Shown: piece by piece, positions 1 to 6,518 of the stretch
How positions within the stretch are numbered: the stretch's first letter is position 1
Layout: every line of letters begins with the position of its first letter
From: an uncultured Prevotellaceae bacterium
Lineage (GTDB): Bacteria > Bacteroidota > Bacteroidia > Bacteroidales > Bacteroidaceae
NCBI GenBank assembly: GCA_900316355.1
Contig: ONCQ01000015.1
Location: 1 to 53,794 of the forward strand
Direction: 5' to 3'
Length of the DNA stretch: 53,794 nt
Notes under the pieces: generated by a model
Told to the model about the DNA's origin: nothing
The model's input: only the letters and a program-made list of their open reading frames with translations
The model's database searches: none
Position numbers and translations under genes: made by a program

Positions 1-372
1 ATGTCCAACCACAACAGCATCTACTCCAAGGGCACCATCGTAGGCGTCATCACCGACATGTGCCACTGCATCAAGGAGGCCATCACCGAAGGCAACGCCA
101 TCGAGCTGGGCGAGCTGGGTCGCTTCACGCCCTCCATCACCAGCGAAGGCACCCTCCCCGGCGTGGACGAAGAGGGCAAGCCCATCACCGCCATGGAGGC
201 CTTCACGGAGGCGAACATCAAGGACGTCAACGTGAACTACGAGCTGGGCGCAGGCCTCGACTTCAAGCGCGAGGACTTCAACTTCGAGTTCACCACCACG
301 CGCAAGGCGCAGGCGGCTGCGAAGAAGGCCCAGAAGAAGGGTCAGTCCAGCGCCGACTGGAGCGAGGAGTAA
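1..372 (+). CDS. HU-related DNA-binding protein, 5' end cut by window
   Basis: Encodes the C-terminal 123 residues of a protein of the Bacteroidetes HU-related family (histone-like, nucleoid-binding). The segment ITDMCHCIKEAITEGNAIEL followed by GELGRFTPSI matches the HU helix-strand region, in which a basic or acidic helix leads into the beta arm. Family members normally carry about 40 more residues before the MSNHNS segment, so the ATG at base 1 is most likely an internal methionine and the real start lies upstream of the window. The tail is rich in Ala, Lys and Gln, as is usual for DNA-binding tails. The gene is followed by a smalltalk gene on the same strand, a pairing that is common in Bacteroides and Prevotella. 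The family call is firm; the target and function in this strain are not shown by the sequence. Confidence 0.85.
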   Translation: MSNHNSIYSKGTIVGVITDMCHCIKEAITEGNAIELGELGRFTPSITSEGTLPGVDEEGKPITAMEAFTEANIKDVNVNYELGAGLDFKREDFNFEFTTTRKAQAAAKKAQKKGQSSADWSEE

Positions 373-703
373 AGCCCCCGAGCCCCCTAAAGGGGAGCGT
401 AACAGACCCACCCCGCCCAAAGGGCACCCCTCCCGTGAGGGAGGGGGGCCTGCGGGCAGGGGGAAGAATGACGAAGGCTGCGTATTTTTCTCTACAGATT
501 ACACAGATTACACAGATTTTTTCGAACCACGAATTTCCATAATGAGCATCATGAATGGAGCATCAATAGATCATAAATCCGTGCAATCCGTTTAATCTGT
601 AGCGGAGGTTCCCTTACCCTCGGCTTTGCCGTTTCCTCGAGCGACAGCTAGTCTGAAGAATCTTTGAACTCTTGAACCTTTGAACCCTTGAACTCTTGAA
701 ACC
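373..703. other. Intergenic stretch with low-complexity and repeat remnants
   Basis: No gene is seen in these 331 bases. The stretch holds a GC-rich 8-bp hairpin (427-434 with 439-446, no T run after it), an imperfect inverted repeat (492-513 with 581-602), and a run of short direct repeats of the type TTGAACTC/TTGAACCT at 663-700 that ends three bases before the smalltalk start codon. Confidence 0.6.
492..602. repeat. Imperfect inverted repeat, possible small dispersed element
   Basis: Bases 492-513 (CTACAGATTACACAGATTAC and two more) pair with 581-602 (GTGCAATCCGTTTAATCTGT and two more) as a 22-bp inverted repeat with about three mismatches. The 67 bases between contain the phrase GAACCACGAATTTC, which recurs in many Bacteroidales intergenic regions. 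No ORF lies inside. It could be a small non-coding mobile element remnant or a chance product of dispersed repeats. Confidence 0.45.
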
Positions 704-808
704 ATGAAAGAATCCACAAAGAAAACACTGAAGAAGGTGGCGGAGATTGTGATTACGATCCTCACCGCCCTGCTCACCACCCTCGGCGCACACGCCGCCA
801 TCTGTTAA
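704..808 (+). CDS. Smalltalk-family small protein, 34 aa
   Basis: A 34-residue ORF that starts MKESTKKTLKKVAEIVITIL and ends in a short hydrophobic stretch, GAHAAIC. It fits the Bacteroidetes smalltalk family: a charged Lys-rich start, one predicted hydrophobic helix (about residues 12-29) and a Thr/Ala/Gly-rich end. These proteins are usually 30-40 residues and are typically encoded next to an HU-related DNA-binding gene, as here. Their function is not known. The ATG follows a direct-repeat array directly, and no Shine-Dalgarno sequence is seen. A clear terminator starts five bases after the stop, which supports a real transcript end. Confidence 0.8.
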   Translation: MKESTKKTLKKVAEIVITILTALLTTLGAHAAIC

Positions 809-812
809 AAAG

Positions 813-849
813 CCGCCCTGCGCAGTGAAGCGCGGGGCGGTTTCGTTTT
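813..849 (+). terminator. Rho-independent terminator after smalltalk gene
   Basis: Stem CCGCCCTGCGC (813-823) pairs with GCGCGGGGCGG (830-840) with one G-T pair, a 6-base loop, then TTTCGTTTT. Confidence 0.85.
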
Positions 850-894
850 GATGGGAAGAGGGGAGGGGGTTAGTCTTTGTCTTTGTCAGCGGCT

Positions 895-1308
895 TCAGTC
901 CTTACCCTCGATGACGGACAGCTTCTCGCTGGCGTAGTCGAAGGCGTAGAAGATTTTCTTGGGCTTCAGGATCTTCTTGAACTCCTCATAGTACTTTTTC
1001 TTGACGACCAACTCCGCAGCATCGCACTCGAACTTGGCGTCGAGCAACTGTGTGGCCTGGCTGTCGGTGAGCGTGCCCGCCTTTTCGGCAGCTTTGTACT
1101 TGTCCTTGAGGTCGTCGTATTTCTCGTTGGCAGCCTTCTTCTCGGTGAGATAGGCGCGCAACACCGGAGCGAACTGCGCTTCGGTCTCTTTGTTGAGCTT
1201 CAGTTTCTTCAGCGTGTACGCATAACGCTTCTCCAGTTTCTTCTGGGCGGAGGCCGGCACGATGCCTACGAGGAATGCGGCCAGCAGCAGAATAGCAATC
1301 TTTTTCAT
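895..1308 (-). CDS. Small secreted coiled-coil protein, unknown function
   Basis: A 137-residue protein with a clear signal peptide (MKKIAILLLAAFLVGIVPAS, cleavage likely after the Ala of SAQ), so it is exported to the periplasm. The mature part is almost all charged helix (Lys/Glu/Ala rich, heptad-like), with no Cys and no enzyme motif. It resembles in build the small helical periplasmic proteins of the Spy/CpxP kind that are common in Bacteroidetes, but no LTXXQ motif is evident, so I do not assign that family. The gene stands alone between two convergent or opposite neighbours. Short direct repeats of the phrase AAGAGTTC sit just upstream of its start. Confidence 0.75.
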   Translation of the reverse strand: MKKIAILLLAAFLVGIVPASAQKKLEKRYAYTLKKLKLNKETEAQFAPVLRAYLTEKKAANEKYDDLKDKYKAAEKAGTLTDSQATQLLDAKFECDAAELVVKKKYYEEFKKILKPKKIFYAFDYASEKLSVIEGKD

Positions 1309-1318
1309 TGTTTTATAA

Positions 1319-1351
1319 AGAGTTTAAGAGTTCAAGAGTTCAAGAGTTCAA
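1319..1351. repeat. Short direct repeats AGTTCAAG upstream of secreted protein
   Basis: About four copies of a roughly 9-base unit (AAGAGTTCAAGAGTTCAAG) lie 10-40 bases before the start codon of the reverse-strand secreted protein. The same unit in the opposite orientation occurs before the smalltalk gene (663-700). Confidence 0.6.
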
Positions 1352-1435
1352 TTATTCAATTTTTAGCTTCGCTGACTTTTGTCGCGACTCAGCCATTCAA
1401 GAGCAAGCTCTTATGGCGTTCGCTGCTCCAAAAGT

Positions 1436-3301
1436 TCAATACTTCCTCTTTTTGACAGGTTTGGGGTGAAAAGGTTTATTTTGGGGTGGGCGGGATTCGT
1501 CCTTGTACCAGAAGAAATAGCGGCGTTGCGCTTCTTTCTCGGCTGGCGTGCGCGCCACGAAGACAGGCTGGAGGGTGTCCGGGTCGTAGCCGGTGGCGTA
1601 CATTGTGGTGGCTGTGGTCATGGGTGTGGGGGTGAAGTCCTGCACCTGTTCCAGTCGGAAGCCCAGATGGCGAGTCTCGTCGGCCAGCTGGGCCATGTCC
1701 TGCTCGCGGCAGCCGGGGTGTGAGCTGATGAAGTAGGGGATGATTTGTTGGCGCAGGCCGCCATCGCGGTTGATGCGGTCGAACTGCCGCTTGAAATCAT
1801 AGAACAGGCGGAACGAGGGCTTGCGCATGAGGGCGAGCACACGGTCGCTGGTGTGTTCGGGAGCTACCTTTAGGCGGCCGCTGACATGGCGTGTGATGAG
1901 CTCCTGCGTGTAGTCCCGGGCGGCACGGTTCAGCGTTTCATCGCGCCAGTCGTGCAGGAGCAGGTCGTAGCGCACGCCGCTGCCGATGTAGCTGTGTTTG
2001 ATACCCGGCATCGCATCCACGGCGCGATAGATGTCGAGGAGCGGACGGTGGTCGCCGTTGAGGTTGGGACAGATGGCGGGATGTATGCAGGAGGGCCGCC
2101 GGCACGCCTCGCATGCCTTGGCGTTCTTACCCCGCATGGCATACATGTTTGCCGAGGGGCCGCCGAGGTCGGAGAGGTTGCCGCGGAAGTCGGGCATGTG
2201 TGTGATGGCTTCCACCTCGCGCAGGATGCTCTCCTTGGAGCGTGTGACCACGAACTTGCCTTGATGAGCTGAGATGGTGCAGAAGGCGCAGCCGCCGAAG
2301 CAGCCACGATGCATGTTCACGGAGAAGCGGATCATCTCGAAGGCCGGGATGCGCTTGCCGGCATATTTGGGATGCGGAAGACGCGTGTAGGGCAGGTCGA
2401 AGGAGTGGTCGAGCTCGGCGGTGGTCATGGGCGGGTAGGGCGGATTGACCACCACCCATTGCGCCCCTGTCTGCTGGATGAGGCGCTGGGCGTGGAGGCG
2501 ATTGCTCTCCTCCTCGATATGATGGAAGTTCTCGGCATGGTGGATGGGGTTGCTCAGGCAGTCTTCGAAGGAATGGAGAACGATATCGTCGGGGGTGACG
2601 CCGCCGGGGATGTCCGTGCGTGCAGGGTAGGCAACCACGGACTGTGGCAGGGTGGCGAGCGCTTCGCGCAACGCCTCGCTGGTGAGTAGCGCATTACCTG
2701 CCTCGTCATAGGCGAGGTCAGGATGTCCGCTGTCGAGCAGGGCGAGAGCGCGCTCCGCGAGTTCCAGGGTTGGCTGCTCGCCCATGCCATAGAGGATGGC
2801 GTCGGCACCGCTGTCGAGGAGGATGCTGGGTCGCAGGCGCTCCTGCCAGTAGTCGTAGTGCGTCAGGCGTCGCAGCGAGGCCTCGATGCCGCCGAGGATG
2901 ACGGGGCAGTCGGGGAAGAGCTGGCGCACAATCTTCGTATAGACAATGGTGGGGTATTCGGGACGCAGGTCATGGCGCCCGTCGGGGCTGTAGGCATCCT
3001 CGGAGCGCAGGCGGCGCGCAGCAGTATATTTGTTCACCATCGAATCCATGCAGCCGGGGGCTACACCAAACCAAAGGCGCGGACGTCCCAGCTTCTTGAA
3101 GTCGCGGAAGTCGCCGTGCCAGTCGGGCTGTGGGATGATGGCCACGCGCAGGCCCTCGGCTTCCAACAAACGACCTATCACCGCTGCGCCGAACGAAGGA
3201 TGATCGACATAGGCATCAGCAGAGAGGAGGATGACATCGGCCTGTTCCCAGCCGCGCAGCGCCATCTCCTTGCGGGTCGTAGGTAGAAAGTCGGTGAGCA
3301 T
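1436..3301 (-). CDS. ygiQ: YgiQ family radical SAM protein
   Basis: A 621-residue member of the YgiQ (UPF0313) radical SAM family. The N-terminal half has the YgiQ segments (MLTDFLPTTRKEM at the start, SADAYVDHPSFG, VILGGIEASLRR). The 4Fe-4S cluster motif CFGGCAFC gives Cys334, Cys338 and Cys341, followed by a second Cys-rich stretch (CEACRRPSCIHPAIC). The product transformation of YgiQ is not known. The frame is open upstream for another 90 residues, but that part is low-quality shadow sequence inside the neighbour; I start at the ATG whose A is base 3301, which overlaps the lipid-kinase stop as TAATG. That overlap indicates translational coupling in a two-gene operon. Confidence 0.93.
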   Translation of the reverse strand: MLTDFLPTTRKEMALRGWEQADVILLSADAYVDHPSFGAAVIGRLLEAEGLRVAIIPQPDWHGDFRDFKKLGRPRLWFGVAPGCMDSMVNKYTAARRLRSEDAYSPDGRHDLRPEYPTIVYTKIVRQLFPDCPVILGGIEASLRRLTHYDYWQERLRPSILLDSGADAILYGMGEQPTLELAERALALLDSGHPDLAYDEAGNALLTSEALREALATLPQSVVAYPARTDIPGGVTPDDIVLHSFEDCLSNPIHHAENFHHIEEESNRLHAQRLIQQTGAQWVVVNPPYPPMTTAELDHSFDLPYTRLPHPKYAGKRIPAFEMIRFSVNMHRGCFGGCAFCTISAHQGKFVVTRSKESILREVEAITHMPDFRGNLSDLGGPSANMYAMRGKNAKACEACRRPSCIHPAICPNLNGDHRPLLDIYRAVDAMPGIKHSYIGSGVRYDLLLHDWRDETLNRAARDYTQELITRHVSGRLKVAPEHTSDRVLALMRKPSFRLFYDFKRQFDRINRDGGLRQQIIPYFISSHPGCREQDMAQLADETRHLGFRLEQVQDFTPTPMTTATTMYATGYDPDTLQPVFVARTPAEKEAQRRYFFWYKDESRPPQNKPFHPKPVKKRKY

Positions 3302-4323
3302 TAGTGGCTGCGCTGGAGGATGCGGTCCAAGAGCGCTTTGTTGATGGAGAGAATCTTGCGCTGTTGTGCTTTGATGTCGCCCGTAATCTGGTCGAAGATG
3401 TCTTGGATGTTGTGTATGATGGGGGCAGTGGTCTTGTCGGCCTCCTCGTTGACCACCACGCGCAACCCTTTCTCCACAAGGTGAATGTCGATGTCCTCGC
3501 CGGCCACGGCCGGTTCGCCGTCGTAGTGGATGACACCCGGTTGCGACCGGTGCACGTGGAGCGATTTGCACTTGAAGGTGCGGACATGTGAGTTGGCATC
3601 CAGCGTCTTGTTCATGGCTTGCATGACCAGCTGCGGGGCATCCAGCATGTTGAGAGGCTCGATGATGGTGACATCGAGCAGGCCGTCGCTCATGGAAGCC
3701 TGCGGGGCGATGTAAAAGTTGTTGCCATACTGCGAGGCGTTGCCGCAGGCGATGAGGAATGCCGTGTAGTGCTCCTTCTGTCCTTCGATGTCTATCTCAT
3801 AGGTCTCCGGCTCATAGGAGAGTCCGCCACGGAAGACGTTCTCGATGTAGGTCTGGATGCCGCGTTTGCCGCTGCCTGCGAATTTCTCACTGATGAAGGC
3901 GTCGAAGCCCATGCCGCAGGTGCAGAAGAAGGGGATGTCATTAATCATGCCATAGTCCAGCGCCTTGATGTCGCAGCGCGAGAGCACGCGCAGGGCGCGG
4001 TCCGGGTCCAGCGGAATCTGCAGGTGGCGTGCGAGGCCGTTGCCGCTGCCCATGGGGATGATGGCGAGGGCCGTCTCGCTGTGCCGCAGAGCACGTGCCA
4101 CCTCGTTGACGGTGCCGTCGCCGCCGACAGCCACACAGACATCGATGTCTGCGCGTGAGGCATTGCCGGCCAACTCCTCGGCATGGCCGCGATGATCCGT
4201 CCACGCCACTTCCCACTCAAACCTGTTACCGTCGAGGAAGCGGGGTAGGGAGTCGATGATGGGCTTTTTGTCATGTGTGCCCGAGATGGGGTTAGCGATA
4301 AACAGAAGTCTGGTCTTACTCAT
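3301..4323 (-). CDS. Diacylglycerol-kinase family lipid kinase
   Basis: A 340-residue protein of the DAGK catalytic-domain family (YegS/DgkB/BmrU-like), which phosphorylates a lipid hydroxyl with ATP. The start MSKTRLLFIANPISG carries the usual N-P-x-x-G turn, and the nucleotide motif GGDGTVNEV is intact at residues 67-75. GSGNGLARHL, a second family motif, follows. The frame extends 53 residues further upstream, but that segment crosses the promoter, so the ATG at 4323 is used. It is divergent from serine palmitoyltransferase with 170 bp between, so a sphingoid base or ceramide substrate is possible; that is inference from context. Diacylglycerol or undecaprenol are alternatives. Confidence 0.88.
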   Translation of the reverse strand: MSKTRLLFIANPISGTHDKKPIIDSLPRFLDGNRFEWEVAWTDHRGHAEELAGNASRADIDVCVAVGGDGTVNEVARALRHSETALAIIPMGSGNGLARHLQIPLDPDRALRVLSRCDIKALDYGMINDIPFFCTCGMGFDAFISEKFAGSGKRGIQTYIENVFRGGLSYEPETYEIDIEGQKEHYTAFLIACGNASQYGNNFYIAPQASMSDGLLDVTIIEPLNMLDAPQLVMQAMNKTLDANSHVRTFKCKSLHVHRSQPGVIHYDGEPAVAGEDIDIHLVEKGLRVVVNEEADKTTAPIIHNIQDIFDQITGDIKAQQRKILSINKALLDRILQRSH

Positions 4324-4350
4324 CTTGTACAAGATTATCATTACATCGTG

Positions 4351-4358
4351 CAAAAGTA
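4351..4358 (-). promoter_or_regulatory. -7 promoter element for lipid kinase/ygiQ operon
   Basis: On the reverse strand these bases read TACTTTTG, matching the Bacteroidetes -7 consensus TAnnTTTG, 27 bases before the kinase ATG. No clear TTTG -33 box was found at the right distance. Confidence 0.6.
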
Positions 4359-4454
4359 GCAAAAAAATCCTGTTGTGACCTCTAATAGAATATGAAAAAT
4401 GTCGTTTCCTACACATTTTCATGCATTTTATGCAATTAGTACAGAAAAAATGCT

Positions 4455-4462
4455 TACCTTTG
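4455..4462 (+). promoter_or_regulatory. -7 promoter element for serine palmitoyltransferase
   Basis: TACCTTTG, a full match to TAnnTTTG, 31 bases before the ATG. The -33 region is not a clean match. Confidence 0.65.
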
Positions 4463-4493
4463 CCGCACTTTTGAAAATACACCTTATTTATAT

Positions 4494-5684
4494 ATGGGAC
4501 TTTTACAAGACAGACTGGCCAAATATGACCGCCCTCAGAAGTATAAAGCGTTAGGAATCTATCCCTATTTCCGCGAGATTGAAGGAAAACAGGGTACGGA
4601 GGTTATCATGGATGGCCACCGAGTATTGATGTTCGGCTCGAATGCCTATACGGGTCTGACGGGTGACGAGCGTGTCATCCAGGCCGGTATCAAGGCTATG
4701 GAGCAGTACGGCAGCGGCTGTGCCGGCTCCCGTTTCCTCAATGGTACACTGGACCTGCATGTGCAGCTTGAGAAAGAGCTGGCCGAGTTCGTGGGCAAGG
4801 ATGAGGCCATGTGCTTCGCCACCGGTTTCACTGTGAACAGCGGCGTGCTGGGCGTGCTCACCGACCGCCACGACTACATCATCTGCGATGACCGCGACCA
4901 CGCCAGCATTGTGGATGGCGTTCGCAGCAGTTTCTCACGCTGCCTGAAGTACAAGCACAACGACATGGAGGAGCTGGAGAAACTCCTGCAGCGCTGCCCC
5001 GAGGATGTCGTGAAACTCATCGTGGTCGATGGTGTCTTCTCCATGGAAGGCGACCTGGCTCCCCTGCCGAAGATTGTGGAGCTGAAGAAGAAATACCCCG
5101 GCACCGCCATTATGGTGGACGAGGCTCACGGCTTGGGCGTCTTCGGACGTAACGGACGTGGCGTGTGCGACCACTTCGGCCTGACCGACGATGTGGATCT
5201 CATCATGGGTACCTTCTCCAAGAGCCTGGCCAGCATCGGCGGCTTCATCGCCGCTGACAGCAGCATCATCAACTATCTGCGTCATCACACTCGCACCTAC
5301 ATTTTCTCTGCATCCTGCACGCCTGCCGCTACGGCAGCCGCCCGCGAGGCCCTGCACATCCTGCAGGAGGAACCCGAGCGCATCCAGAAGCTGTGGGATG
5401 TCACCAATTACGCCCTGAAGCGCTTCCGCGACGCAGGCTTCGAGATTGGTGAGACGGAGAGCCCCATCATCCCCCTGTATGTGCGTGATGTGGACAAGAC
5501 GTTTGCGGTGACGAAGCTTGCCTTCGACGCCGGCGTGTTCATCAATCCCGTCATTCCGCCCGCCTGCGCTCCGCAGGATACCCTCGTGCGTGTCGCCCTC
5601 ATGGCTACCCACACCAAGGAACAGGTGGACGAGGCTGTAGAAGCTCTCACGGGTGTCTTCAAGAGCCTTGACATCATTAAATAG
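4494..5684 (+). CDS. spt: Serine palmitoyltransferase (sphingolipid synthesis)
   Basis: A 396-residue PLP enzyme of the alpha-oxoamine synthase family. It joins serine with a fatty acyl-CoA to give 3-ketosphinganine, the first step of Bacteroidales sphingolipids. Visible features: FGSNAYTGLT and GSGCAGSRFLNGT near the N terminus, the DRDHAS substrate/PLP-stacking His (about residue 136), DEAH at 209-212, and the Schiff-base lysine in GTFSKSLASIGGF (Lys243). The full-length sequence closely follows what I know of the Bacteroides enzyme. 2-amino-3-ketobutyrate CoA ligase is the main alternative because it shares the fold, but the N-terminal sequence and the divergent lipid kinase favour Spt. 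The protein is cytosolic. Confidence 0.9.
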   Translation: MGLLQDRLAKYDRPQKYKALGIYPYFREIEGKQGTEVIMDGHRVLMFGSNAYTGLTGDERVIQAGIKAMEQYGSGCAGSRFLNGTLDLHVQLEKELAEFVGKDEAMCFATGFTVNSGVLGVLTDRHDYIICDDRDHASIVDGVRSSFSRCLKYKHNDMEELEKLLQRCPEDVVKLIVVDGVFSMEGDLAPLPKIVELKKKYPGTAIMVDEAHGLGVFGRNGRGVCDHFGLTDDVDLIMGTFSKSLASIGGFIAADSSIINYLRHHTRTYIFSASCTPAATAAAREALHILQEEPERIQKLWDVTNYALKRFRDAGFEIGETESPIIPLYVRDVDKTFAVTKLAFDAGVFINPVIPPACAPQDTLVRVALMATHTKEQVDEAVEALTGVFKSLDIIK

Positions 5685-5703
5685 TAAAATTTCGGGGAAA
5701 AAG

Positions 5704-5735
5704 TTTGGCCGTTTCGTGAAAACGCCGTACCTTTG
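5704..5735 (+). promoter_or_regulatory. Promoter of the tRNA-Lys pair
   Basis: TTTG at 5704-5707, 20 bases, then TACCTTTG at 5728-5735: an ideal Bacteroidetes -33/-7 promoter. The first tRNA begins 59 bases after the -7 box. Confidence 0.85.
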
Positions 5736-5794
5736 CACCCGCAAAAGCCGAGAGGGAAGCTGCAGAGCACTCTCGCAGGCTTGAAAATTTTGTT

Positions 5795-5867
5795 GCGTCC
5801 TTAGCTCAGTTGGTAGAGCAATTGACTCTTAATCAATGGGTCCAGGGTTCGAGCCCCTGAGGGCGTA
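5795..5867 (+). tRNA. tRNA-Lys (anticodon CTT), copy 1
   Basis: A 73-base tRNA with all arms. Acceptor GCGTCCT pairs with AGGGCGT, D stem GCTC/GAGC, anticodon stem ATTGA/TCAAT around loop CTCTTAA (anticodon CTT, reads AAG), T arm CAGGG-TTCGAGC-CCCTG. The discriminator base is A and the CCA end is not encoded. Confidence 0.95.
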
Positions 5868-5888
5868 CAAAAGACAAACAACAAGGAT

Positions 5889-5961
5889 GCGTCCTTAGCT
5901 CAGTTGGTAGAGCAATTGACTCTTAATCAATGGGTCCAGGGTTCGAGCCCCTGAGGGCGTA
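5889..5961 (+). tRNA. tRNA-Lys (anticodon CTT), copy 2
   Basis: Identical in every base to the copy at 5795-5867 and 21 bases downstream of it, so the two are surely one transcript and a recent tandem duplication. A terminator follows directly. Confidence 0.95.
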
Positions 5962-5967
5962 CAGAAG

Positions 5968-6002
5968 CAGACTCCATCGGCAACGATGGGGTCTGTTCGT
6001 TT
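5968..6002 (+). terminator. Terminator after tRNA-Lys pair
   Basis: CAGACTCCATCG (5968-5979) pairs with CGATGGGGTCTG (5984-5995) with one G-T pair and a 4-base loop, followed by TTCGTTTT. Confidence 0.85.
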
Positions 6003-6097
6003 TATGTTTATCATGCAAGAATGTGAGCTAAAAAAGCCCGTAATTTGTTATGAAAGGCTCTTTTTTATTAATAAATGTATCTTTTTTGCACAAAATA

Positions 6098-6129
6098 TTT
6101 GCTCGCGTGCGCGAAAAGATGTAATTTTG
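6098..6129 (+). promoter_or_regulatory. Promoter of winged-helix protein gene
   Basis: TTTG at 6098-6101, 20-base spacer, TAATTTTG at 6122-6129. The start codon is 56 bases after the -7 box. Confidence 0.8.
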
Positions 6130-6185
6130 CGCCGCAATTCAAAAGGGATTGCTAGAATCATTAACACAATAAGGTAAAAAGAATC

Positions 6186-6386
6186 ATGTTTGAAAATGCA
6201 GGATCTCTCGCAGGTGCTATTTGGACAGCCCTGAACGAGAACGGCGCACAGAACGCCAAGGATTTGAAGAAGGCTGCTAAAGTGAAGACCGATAAGGAGC
6301 TGTATCTCGCTCTCGGTTGGTTGCTCCGTGAGGACAAGGTCACTGTTGCAGGTGACGAGAAGGACCCCCTCTTCAGCCTCAAGTAA
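6186..6386 (+). CDS. Small winged-helix protein (DUF2582 type)
   Basis: A 66-residue protein with the build of the DUF2582 winged helix-turn-helix family: an N-terminal helix (AGAIWTALNENG), the second and recognition-like helices (NAKDLKKAAKV, TDKELYLALGWLL) and a wing ending LFSLK. These small cytosolic proteins are common and well conserved in Bacteroidetes; DNA binding is expected from the fold but no target is known. The gene has its own promoter and its own terminator, so it is a single-gene unit. The length is typical of the family. Confidence 0.85.
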   Translation: MFENAGSLAGAIWTALNENGAQNAKDLKKAAKVKTDKELYLALGWLLREDKVTVAGDEKDPLFSLK

Positions 6387-6415
6387 GAAACGAAAATCTT
6401 ATCCAACACCTATTT

Positions 6416-6450
6416 CCCATGCAAGGCCGAGCCTTACATGGGATTTTTTT
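6416..6450 (+). terminator. Terminator between winged-helix gene and lepA
   Basis: CCCATGCAAGGC (6417-6428; extra C at 6416) pairs with GCCTTACATGGG with one mismatch and a CGA loop, then A and seven T. Confidence 0.85.
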
Positions 6451-6505
6451 ATGATCTTGACGATGAAAAACAGCTCAGGTGTAGTGGTATTTCGTAAGTT
6501 TTTAC

Positions 6506-6513
6506 TACCTTTG
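6506..6513 (+). promoter_or_regulatory. -7 promoter element of lepA
   Basis: TACCTTTG with only five bases between it and the lepA ATG at 6519. Since transcription in this phylum starts about 5-8 bases after the TTTG, the mRNA would begin at or next to the start codon. Confidence 0.65.
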
Positions 6514-6518
6514 CGCCC

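Noticed and set aside
427-446. GC-rich hairpin after the HU-related gene as a terminator
   Set aside because: The stem is perfect but no T run follows; similar hairpins are common dispersed sequence, so it is described only as part of the intergenic stretch.
3302-3571. Upstream extension of the ygiQ frame (90 residues)
   Set aside because: It overlaps the lipid-kinase gene in another frame and its sequence is Arg/His/Pro-rich noise; the ATG at 3301 overlaps the kinase stop as TAATG.
5795-5961. tRNA pair as an integration site
   Set aside because: No integrase, no partial tRNA copy and no composition change beside the tRNAs; the pair is a simple tandem duplication.
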